10,302 nt of DNA from Dentipellis sp. KUC8613 (taxonomy: Eukaryota; Basidiomycota; Agaricomycetes; Russulales; Hericiaceae): NCBI GenBank assembly GCA_002286715.1, contig NSJX01000137.1, forward strand, positions 15,702-26,003, in the 5' to 3' direction. Position 1 is the first letter of the stretch. Each line of letters begins with the position of its first letter. The notes beneath the pieces were generated by a model, which ran no database searches, was not told the DNA's origin, and was given only the letters and a program-made list of their open reading frames with translations. Position numbers and translations under genes: made by a program. Positions 1 to 6,720 of this stretch are shown here, one piece after another.

Positions 1-4
1 TCAA

Positions 5-102
5 GTAAGTCCTCCTTCATTTATTCAGTTATTCTAAGATCAGGCCTCCCCAAACTCAATAGGCAGTAACTGAGAAAGTTGGAAAATCTGTTATCTGTCT
101 AG
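5..102 (+). other. Candidate 5' leader intron (98 bases)
   Basis: A near-consensus donor, CAA followed by GTAAGT, sits at 2-10. A pyrimidine-rich acceptor, CTGTCTAG, ends at 102. A GTAAC branch-like motif lies at 66-70, about 32 bases before the acceptor, which is a normal fungal distance. The segment carries two stops in the Gag frame (TAA 67-69, TAG 100-102), and the TAG is part of the acceptor itself. Downstream of it the Gag frame is open without a break. Removal would let an exon outside the window join Gag in frame. No transcript evidence is available, so this is inference. Confidence 0.4.
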
Positions 103-225
103 GAATCACATTTTCCGCACGTCATCCTGGAGCCCACCGCGAGGGACGCCATTGATCTAGAATTCCCTGAAATTGACAACCTATCTGTCGAAGGAGACTC
201 AGAATTATTTGACTTGCTTAGCAAC
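103..225 (+). other. Open, ATG-less in-frame extension upstream of Gag
   Basis: These 41 codons are open in the Gag frame and contain no ATG. The encoded stretch is acidic and hydrophobic (for example FPEIDNLSVEG), more like coding sequence than leader. It may be the 5' part of a Gag exon that begins upstream of the candidate intron at 5-102. Alternatively it is untranslated leader and Gag starts at the ATG at 226. Confidence 0.35.
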
Positions 226-3200
226 ATGTCAAGCTCCATTGATGGAATCCCCATGGAGGAACGCTCCATCTATACCCTCCCACCTTTGGGAGATGAGTCG
301 GCACCCAAGAAATTCAAAGGACACTATGCCGAGGTGACCAAATTTGTAAAGCAGTACGAGAAGCTTTGCAAAATTCATAACGTACGCTCAGACCGAGACA
401 AGTGCCAGGCTATCTTGGACTATTGTTCAGATAAGGTTAAGCGGTACGTCAAATCGCTGAAGAGCTATAAGCGATTAAACTGGGAAATGTTGCGCGCCGA
501 TCTACTGGAACGATTTGATGCTGATCGCACCATCAAGCGATACAGTGTCCGGGACCTCACTGAGTTCGTTGAGAAGAATCAGAAGAAGAAGATTACCACC
601 GCAGCAGCATTCAAGAACTACGACATTAACTTCAGGTCCATTTCCCAGGAACTGCGGACACGAAATAAGATAGACGAGGACCATGAGAACACTAGTTACT
701 GGCTAGGTATTGGTCTATCATTAAGAAGGCGCATCGAAGAAAAAGTGCTGAATGACGATAAGAATTTAACACTCGATGAACCCTTCGATATGGACACTGT
801 GTACCATGCAGCTCTCTCTCTTCTTGCACGTGATCGTTTTGACTCACACTCCTATGTGGACCGCAACATTGAAGAGGAAGAGGAAGCATCTGACCATGAA
901 GAAACCTCGGATTGGCGAAAGGATGTTACTGAAGACTCAAGTTCTTCCTCCGATGATGACGACAGCCCCCCTCGGAGGCGCCATCGAACCCTCTCCCGAC
1001 GAAGTTCCACCTCAAGCAACAAGAAGGTGCGCTGGTCAGACCGAGAGCCAGAACGTGACAGTGCACAGGATGCACCACTGCGGCGTGACCCTCCGCGACA
1101 GAAACGACAGAACGAGTCAACCACGGTGCAGGACTTGATTTCCCAGCTCTCGAACATGAAGGTATCAGATCCAAACTATGCAGTACAATATTACCAGGCA
1201 TTGAAACTAGACAGGGATATAGAAAAAATCATTCCCCCACCAGCATACCAAGCCTCTGCAACTAGTCCTGGCCCCGCGCGACAGACTCCCCCGCACATGA
1301 GCAGCCGTCCACCATCACCCCGACCTTATACCTTCGGAGGCGGAACCGGCGATATGGTTTGCTACGGCTGTGGGGAGCGAGGCCATGGCATGACACGTTG
1401 TCCTACGCTTGCGCAGTTGATGGACTCCGGCGTGCTGAAGCGCAATGAGAACGGACAGATCGCACGTGCTGACGGATCCGTGGTTCGACGCTTTGGAAAC
1501 GAGACCTTTGCAGAAGTCGTGGAACGTGAGCGAGCCGGACCGTCTGCCCGCACGCACTTCCTGTCCGCCTCGTACCCCGATTCTGATGAGTATGAGTCAG
1601 CAGGAGAGGTATACTATCTGCCTACCATTGACCCTCTATCCGAGGACTCTGAGCAGGAATGGCATCCAGTCATGCCGGCCCAGCGCGATGTCCAGTCACG
1701 CCGTTATCAACCGGAGAGAATGCGTCAGCCAGCACACCGAGAAGCGGACTCGGACTCACCTTGGGCCGTTCATGGCCAACCCCCTCGAACTCGTACCACC
1801 CGTTACCAACGAAGGGGGACCGACAGGGCCGCTGAGGTGATGCCGGTGGTGAGGCCTGAACCACGACCGGTCTCGAGGGGCGGGCGTCGTGAGGTCCTTG
1901 ACGGTGTGTACCCGCCAAGCCGGCAGGGTGCTAAAGAAAAGGTCAGGCAACAAGCTAACACCAACGAGGCATTTCCAAACGTACCGAGGCCAATCCAACG
2001 AGCTGTCATCCCGGGCGAGCGGGGACCGTCGACGCGCAGCCGGAGCCGCTCTGCTCCCGCGAGTGCCACGCCACCCCAGCCAATCGACGTACCAGTCGAA
2101 CTCCCATCCAAGGATGACTTGATACCTAGGCCAGCATCTCGACGCAACTCGGCAAGGAACTCAGGACCATCAGTCGATAAGCCAAAAGAAAAGATGACCG
2201 AGTACGTACCTATGGATACGGGCCGCCGCGCGTTCCACCCCAACGATGATGACGCCTACATGGACGACCTAACGGACCCGAGGCCTGTAAGCCTGCCACA
2301 GCGCGCCCCTGACCGGACCAGCGAGGAACGACGAAAGACGCCGGCGCGGAAATCCGCAATCTCTGCACTCGCAGACCCTTCGAAATTGATGAATGAGCTG
2401 TTAAAAACCCCCTTCTCCGTCACTGTCGGAGAACTACTCGGTGTGTCACGCGAGATGGCCCAGCTCTTTAGCGAGAACCTAAAAATGAAATCCGTCAATC
2501 TCCTGGCAACCGCAGGTGACGCGATATCCCCAAAGGACGAGCTCACCTCAGAATCCGAATGCGAGGACCCGGAGGCATTTGTCTTCGGCGCGAAGACACA
2601 TGGCCTCTTGATATCTATCAACATGGAGTGCAACGGGCATCCCATCCGGGCCATAATTGACACCGGATCGGAATTAAACGTCGTTCGAACAGACATTTAT
2701 CGTGCAGTGATACAGCAGCCCATCGACGTGGAAGCGAGAGTCCGAATGAACGATGTAAATGGGAACCAGAGCACGTTGCGCGGCCTGGTTCAGAATGTCG
2801 GGCTGCGCTGCGGGGCAGTGACAACGCTTGCCAATATGTACGTCGCCGATAGCGTACCCTTTGCAATGCTGCTCGGACGGCCCTGGCAGCGCGGAAACTT
2901 CGTCAGCATAGACGAACGAACCGAAGGAACATACCTGATGTTCAAGGAACCCAGTGACCCGAACCAAGCGCGGTTCGAGCTGTGGGTGCGCCCTCCGGGA
3001 CGCGCGGGCGATGGCCCCCTCGACCCCATGTCCTGGCACGCGCGCACGCCGAATGTATACGCAGCCGCATGGACGCCGTTGCCATCAGGCGAAGTGGAAG
3101 CCGCTGAATCGGGAGGCGACGACTTCGCGACTGATTTCGCGAGGCCGATGCGGCCAGGCTCAGAGATTTCGAATGTTAGCGGGTACGAAGCGGACGCAGA

Positions 3201-4659
3201 GGCTGGATTACTTACCGAGACCCCGCCGCATGATGGAGACAGCGGCTATGCAACTGTCGCAAGTTCCCCGTATATAAGTGGGTTCCTCGATGAAGAGGAA
3301 GAGTCAGCCGTGCTAGACACGACTACTCACCTTCGATCCCGTTTTTCCCCCATGTCTTCTCCCATCGCCCAACTTCCCGTCGTCGGCGGTATCGTCCAGC
3401 ACGCTACGCTCGAACGCGTTGACGCGTCCCGAATCCCCTACGCTCCGGATGGAGTCCCGCTGTCGCTGCGCGGCCTGGGGCTCCGACCTATCGAAGAACA
3501 AGTCAGGCGCGTTCTTCGAGAGGAACACTTTCTCACCCAGCAGGAGGCCTTTGCAGCCTTGATGCTTTCGACCGAGCACGCCTATGAGGTCGCACACGGC
3601 GTCGACAGCCAGGGGCGGCACTACCAAGATGTGGTAGCGCTACATGCCGCTCACGCGACGAGGGCCGACGACGACGACCGTGTGGCGCTGCGCCACGTTG
3701 ACTTCTTCGCGCGGTTCTTCTTCGACCTGCCCAGCCAGCGGCCGGATCCGTGGATCTTGCCGTTCTTGCGCCCCGACGGCCGAAGTGGACGACAGACGAG
3801 CGGGAACGGTCCTGCGCCAGACGCGGACGACGCAGGAACGACGGGTGGCTCTGGTGAGTCACCAATTCGCGACAGTGACCCTGTCACCGCTGACCCTGTG
3901 ACAGACGTCGTCACAACGGCCCGCTCACCCGGATCACCCGAGGTGGCTGCGCCACCCGGACTCGAGCGAGCACGTGCCACGCTCAACGTTGACGCACTCT
4001 TTCGAGGGCCACGTCGTCTTACTCCTGCCCTCTCCACTCCCTCTTCCTCTTCCACCTCGTCCACCGACAGCCCCCCAGGGCTCACTTACGCCAACACGTC
4101 GCCCCCTGATACGCCGGCACGCCCCACGTCACCCACCGGGCTGGCGTTCATCCGCAAACTCGTCGACAAGATACGCCAGTCACGCGAGTTTGAGGCTGCT
4201 GCATACGGAGACCCGCAGAACGACCACGACGAAGATAGGGATCAGATGGAACTCGGACTGGTAGGCCTGGACAAGGGTAAGCCGGACGCGTTTCGCAGCC
4301 TATTCGAACGCTCACCTTCATCCGAAGGGCTCAGAATGATCTCGGACGACTCGCGCCCTCGCGATGTTGTCGTTCTTGCCGCACAGGCGCAGCCGCCACG
4401 GCCGCCCATCATCGTCTCAGCACCCGATGGTGCACCGCTCGACTCACGTGCATCCCAGCGGCCTCGCTGGCCTACGAGCGAAACCCGCGAGTCCGATCCA
4501 TCGTCAGAGGAGTCCTCCGATGACTTCTGGGATGGTCTCGCGCAGGCAGCAGGTTGGCAGAGCACGGCACCATCGACCTTCGAACCCAAGCACGAGCCCG
4601 ACTCCCCGTACATTGTCTGGCCGCGCCCCGACCCGAATGCCCCGCGTCTTGACGAGTGA
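226..4659 (+). CDS. gag-pro: Gag-protease polyprotein with long C-terminal extension of unknown function
   Basis: The start is the first in-frame ATG (226), which has A at -3; the frame is open upstream to 103. Residue numbers count from this ATG. Residues 18-206 form a helical, basic Gag capsid-like domain that should assemble the particle. Residues 210-290 are an acidic-serine tract followed by an Arg/Ser tract, likely phosphorylated or RNA-binding. A CCHC knuckle (C-x2-C-x4-H-x4-C) lies at residues 379-392. A long Pro/Arg/Ser-rich linker follows. A retropepsin-like protease at residues 786-910 has DTGS at 812 and a later hydrophobic-LLGRPW motif. The remaining 570 residues match nothing I recognise: a helical patch at nt 3400-3775, then Pro/Ser/Asp-rich sequence. 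The ORF ends at TGA 4657-4659, but the same frame stays open to 6459, so this stop may be leaky or a point mutation. Gag and protease are clear; the extension is unexplained. Confidence 0.9.
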   Translation: MSSSIDGIPMEERSIYTLPPLGDESAPKKFKGHYAEVTKFVKQYEKLCKIHNVRSDRDKCQAILDYCSDKVKRYVKSLKSYKRLNWEMLRADLLERFDADRTIKRYSVRDLTEFVEKNQKKKITTAAAFKNYDINFRSISQELRTRNKIDEDHENTSYWLGIGLSLRRRIEEKVLNDDKNLTLDEPFDMDTVYHAALSLLARDRFDSHSYVDRNIEEEEEASDHEETSDWRKDVTEDSSSSSDDDDSPPRRRHRTLSRRSSTSSNKKVRWSDREPERDSAQDAPLRRDPPRQKRQNESTTVQDLISQLSNMKVSDPNYAVQYYQALKLDRDIEKIIPPPAYQASATSPGPARQTPPHMSSRPPSPRPYTFGGGTGDMVCYGCGERGHGMTRCPTLAQLMDSGVLKRNENGQIARADGSVVRRFGNETFAEVVERERAGPSARTHFLSASYPDSDEYESAGEVYYLPTIDPLSEDSEQEWHPVMPAQRDVQSRRYQPERMRQPAHREADSDSPWAVHGQPPRTRTTRYQRRGTDRAAEVMPVVRPEPRPVSRGGRREVLDGVYPPSRQGAKEKVRQQANTNEAFPNVPRPIQRAVIPGERGPSTRSRSRSAPASATPPQPIDVPVELPSKDDLIPRPASRRNSARNSGPSVDKPKEKMTEYVPMDTGRRAFHPNDDDAYMDDLTDPRPVSLPQRAPDRTSEERRKTPARKSAISALADPSKLMNELLKTPFSVTVGELLGVSREMAQLFSENLKMKSVNLLATAGDAISPKDELTSESECEDPEAFVFGAKTHGLLISINMECNGHPIRAIIDTGSELNVVRTDIYRAVIQQPIDVEARVRMNDVNGNQSTLRGLVQNVGLRCGAVTTLANMYVADSVPFAMLLGRPWQRGNFVSIDERTEGTYLMFKEPSDPNQARFELWVRPPGRAGDGPLDPMSWHARTPNVYAAAWTPLPSGEVEAAESGGDDFATDFARPMRPGSEISNVSGYEADAEAGLLTETPPHDGDSGYATVASSPYISGFLDEEEESAVLDTTTHLRSRFSPMSSPIAQLPVVGGIVQHATLERVDASRIPYAPDGVPLSLRGLGLRPIEEQVRRVLREEHFLTQQEAFAALMLSTEHAYEVAHGVDSQGRHYQDVVALHAAHATRADDDDRVALRHVDFFARFFFDLPSQRPDPWILPFLRPDGRSGRQTSGNGPAPDADDAGTTGGSGESPIRDSDPVTADPVTDVVTTARSPGSPEVAAPPGLERARATLNVDALFRGPRRLTPALSTPSSSSTSSTDSPPGLTYANTSPPDTPARPTSPTGLAFIRKLVDKIRQSREFEAAAYGDPQNDHDEDRDQMELGLVGLDKGKPDAFRSLFERSPSSEGLRMISDDSRPRDVVVLAAQAQPPRPPIIVSAPDGAPLDSRASQRPRWPTSETRESDPSSEESSDDFWDGLAQAAGWQSTAPSTFEPKHEPDSPYIVWPRPDPNAPRLDE
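277..843 (+). other. Gag capsid-like domain
   Basis: The stretch is rich in helix-forming residues, with the pattern PKKFKG, a conserved W (WEMLRADLLERF) and a YWLGIG motif near its end. This is typical of the retrotransposon Gag capsid region, where helices build the particle shell. It is A/T-richer than the later part of the same ORF and resembles the Pol module in base composition. Domain limits are approximate. Confidence 0.75.
1360..1401 (+). other. CCHC zinc knuckle of nucleocapsid
   Basis: Fourteen residues fit C-x2-C-x4-H-x4-C exactly, with cysteines at 1360, 1369 and 1399 and histidine at 1384. This is the nucleocapsid knuckle that binds genomic RNA. Only one copy is present. It is followed by a linker unlike any known domain. 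Confidence 0.95.
2581..2955 (+). other. Retropepsin-type aspartic protease domain
   Basis: The active-site triplet DTG followed by S is encoded at 2659-2667, preceded by hydrophobic AII as in retropepsins. About 65 residues later the motif MLLGRPW supplies the second hydrophobic-G signature of Ty3/gypsy proteases. The length is about 125 residues, as expected. It probably works as a homodimer and cleaves the Gag-Pro and Pol products. No missing catalytic residue is seen. Confidence 0.9.
3313..4659 (+). other. C-terminal extension of Gag-Pro, unknown function
   Basis: This part follows the protease and should normally lead directly to RT. Instead it encodes a helical segment around nt 3480-3765 (LREEHFLTQQEAFAALML, then aromatic-rich DFFARFFFDL), followed by Ser/Pro/Asp-rich sequence with poly-Ser and SSEESSDD tracts. 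I do not recognise it. Its base use is strongly GC-rich with G or C in third positions, unlike the N-terminal Gag and RT regions. Confidence 0.6.
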
Positions 4660-4752
4660 CGCAGCCCGCCGCTCGTGTCCAAACACGAATCCGTCTCCGA
4701 GCCCGCCGTGGTCCCTCTGCAAGTTGATGCGAATGCCCCGCGTCTCGACGAA
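4634..4752 (+). repeat. Imperfect 96-base (32-codon) tandem duplication around the TGA
   Basis: The 23 bases at 4634-4656 recur at 4730-4752 with 21 identities, exactly 96 bases apart and in frame, both encoding NAPRLDE. Upstream of each copy the proteins also align loosely, each with a KHE motif followed by proline- and valine-containing sequence. The TGA at 4657-4659 directly follows the first copy; the equivalent codon after the second copy is GAG. This looks like an old tandem duplication that has since diverged. Confidence 0.7.
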
Positions 4753-6459
4753 GAGCGCGATGTGCCGTCGCTCAACCCCAAGGCCGCCGCCGCTCCCGTC
4801 ACCATTGTCTCGAACCCGCTCCCTGACTTGGGATCGCTCCAGTACCCCACGCCGTCGCCGTCACCTCTCCTCTTCAGTACGAGCGACAGTGGCTCGTTCG
4901 AACAGGTGCGCGAGATCCTGCGCACCCTCGAACAGGTAGGGACACTCTCCGCTTGGCCCGACGTTCCCACCTCGGCAAAGGATGACGCACCGATGGACGT
5001 TGAGGAGGTACACCCGCCAGTGCGCCCAGCGAACCCAGCGCCCCCGTCGCCCTCCGTCTCGGACGCCATCACGACCCTCGTACGAGCCACGGGCGGGGGA
5101 GCCGCTTTCGACGTGACGGGACGTCTGGTGCGCCCACCGACGCCACGACCCACGGCGAACCCCTTCCTCGACGACGACCTCTATGCGGACATGCCCGAGC
5201 TGGAGACGGTGTCCGATTCGGCCGAAGAACGTGAGGACGACGCCTGGGATGAGGACGACCGGATGGAGGCCGATGAAGACGACGAGCCCGTCCCGGAGGA
5301 GGCTGCGCGCGCCGTCGTGTATGAAGAGGTGGAACGGCGGATGCTCGAGAACCGCCAGGCATTCCACCCATGGACCGCGCCAGCGGGAGCCCCTGTTACT
5401 CCCGACCCGCGCACGGGTGCACCCCCAGCTGCGTATTCCCCTCTCGAGCCTGCGATGGTGCTTTCGCGTTGCCAGCAGGAGCTCCCACTCGCGACGCTCA
5501 CAGGCGACTGCCGCGAAAGCATTGACTTCCCTACATGGCATCTGCCCCCCATCTACCCCGACTCATTTTTTCGAGTACCAGATTTCTCTCTCCTCGATCC
5601 TCAGGTGGCGCGTGACTACCAGTGGGCCAGCCGCCACTATGTCGAGTTCGAGGTAGGACGGCGTGAGAAGAACACGCCGCCGACAGTCCCTCCGCCCGTT
5701 CCCTCAGCCGGGGTCATTGACGACCTCTTGCGGTTCCTCACCGCCATCCAGCTCCTTCACGACGGTGCCGCCCGCTTCGTCGTTGGCGCGGCGCCAAGCG
5801 ACCCTACTCCCATTCTCAACGCACCCCTCCCAGTCGAGTTCCTGATCCGACACCCGCCAAACCGCGCGTTCTTCTCGCTGCGCGACTGGCCTCTCGCTGG
5901 CCATCTCATGGCCCCTCTTCATCGCGCAATCCCGACAGGTATTTTTGCCCGGCTTCTGGAAGGCGACGTCTTGACCACCGATGGCCCGCTGTCGCGGCGC
6001 GCGTGGGAGGCGCTGTCGATGTTTCGGTGCCAGGAGCGGCGCAACTACGCGCTGCCTACCGCTATTGATTCAACGTTGGCTTGGGACCCTAACTTTCAGG
6101 GTCTCCGCTTCTGCAGGTTTCGTGCACGCGAGGTGGTATCCAGTGTGGTTCGGGAAGCCCCCGACAACGTCATGGGCTACATCTTCCAGGACGACGGCAC
6201 CGATGCCGAGTACCATTCCGCAGGCTGCCCCCATCTTCGACATGACTCCGGCCTCAACCCCTTCTTCGAGCCGCTCGAAGTCCGCATCTTGTGCGAGTTC
6301 GCTCTCCACCTTCGGCGCCGAGGACAGGCCCTTGATGCCCAGAAGATCGACGCGCTCCTCGCGTTCCAGTTCGCGGACGCCCCCGAAATCAGCTTCCTCG
6401 TCAATCACGGCTTCCTTGACGACGCGGACCTCGGCAGCGTCGCAGGCCACCACATCTAA
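4660..6459 (+). CDS. In-frame continuation after TGA: unknown protein between protease and RT
   Basis: This is the same reading frame as Gag-Pro, reopened directly after TGA and closed by TAA at 6457-6459 (about 599 codons). There is no early ATG; the first in-frame ATG is 4993, in a weak context, so translation may depend on readthrough of the TGA or on splicing. The first half is Pro/Ser-rich, then strongly acidic (nt 5170-5300). From about 5458 to the end, some 330 residues look folded: regular hydrophobic spacing, many W, F and Y, six scattered Cys, and a helical C-terminus. The reading is plausible as protein, whereas the overlapping frame is a Ser/Thr/Arg-rich shadow. I do not recognise the family. 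Host-derived cargo, a particle protein or an accessory domain are all possible. Confidence 0.7.
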   Translation, partial: RSPPLVSKHESVSEPAVVPLQVDANAPRLDEERDVPSLNPKAAAAPVTIVSNPLPDLGSLQYPTPSPSPLLFSTSDSGSFEQVREILRTLEQVGTLSAWPDVPTSAKDDAPMDVEEVHPPVRPANPAPPSPSVSDAITTLVRATGGGAAFDVTGRLVRPPTPRPTANPFLDDDLYADMPELETVSDSAEEREDDAWDEDDRMEADEDDEPVPEEAARAVVYEEVERRMLENRQAFHPWTAPAGAPVTPDPRTGAPPAAYSPLEPAMVLSRCQQELPLATLTGDCRESIDFPTWHLPPIYPDSFFRVPDFSLLDPQVARDYQWASRHYVEFEVGRREKNTPPTVPPPVPSAGVIDDLLRFLTAIQLLHDGAARFVVGAAPSDPTPILNAPLPVEFLIRHPPNRAFFSLRDWPLAGHLMAPLHRAIPTGIFARLLEGDVLTTDGPLSRRAWEALSMFRCQERRNYALPTAIDSTLAWDPNFQGLRFCRFRAREVVSSVVREAPDNVMGYIFQDDGTDAEYHSAGCPHLRHDSGLNPFFEPLEVRILCEFALHLRRRGQALDAQKIDALLAFQFADAPEISFLVNHGFLDDADLGSVAGHHI

Positions 6460-6720
6460 TGATCCGGTGAGTGCGCCAGCTTCGGGCTTATCACACACCC
6501 GGACTGACCCGCGCACAGATCCTCCGAGCGAGCTGGACCCGCCGTGCACCCCTCCACCTCTTATCACTTGTTCCCCGCAGACGCGTAGCCTGGTAGCACA
6601 TTATGCTCTCTTCATCCTATGCCTCCCTCTGTTTCTATTTCTTCGTACGGTACGGCAGGTTCTCGTTACCCTACGCAGCAGGCGCAGTGCGCCCCTTTTT
6701 CGCACTTCTCGGGCAGGCCC
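6460..6720 (+). other. Junction between the unknown ORF and Pol, with splice-like signals
   Basis: No complete gene is visible here. A consensus-like donor GTGAGT lies at 6467-6472 and an acceptor-like TTGTTCCCCGCAG ends at 6580. The 114 bases between them are a multiple of three and stay in the Pol frame. Further acceptor-like AGs with pyrimidine tracts end at 6678 and 6716. In the Pol frame, 6590-6643 encodes 18 mostly hydrophobic residues, then basic residues. The Pol frame has no ATG from 6460 to 7162. A 42-codon ORF in the third frame (6603-6731) has no support. Confidence 0.6.
6567..6581 (+). repeat. 15-base direct repeat, copy 1 (acceptor-like)
   Basis: CTTGTTCCCCGCAGA here is identical to 10207-10221. 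It reads like a fungal 3' splice site (pyrimidine tract plus CAG) and stands just ahead of the Pol reading frame. Confidence 0.8.

Noticed and set aside
776..1138. Second-frame + strand ORF within Gag
   Set aside because: It overlaps the clear Gag frame and has no domain or sensible composition.
4364..4939. Alternative-frame ORF crossing the TGA at 4657
   Set aside because: It is rich in Arg, Ser and Pro from GC-rich shadow codons, and a bypass of the TGA through this frame would lose the good downstream frame.
4242..5153. 303-codon antisense ORF
   Set aside because: It mirrors the GC-rich sense frame; its protein is a Gly/Ser/Arg-rich shadow with no domain, and the sense frame explains the region.
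5981..6459. N-terminal part of the Pol frame overlapping the unknown ORF
   Set aside because: The translation is Ser/Thr/Arg-rich low-complexity sequence typical of a shadow frame, while the other frame gives a well-mixed protein to its stop.
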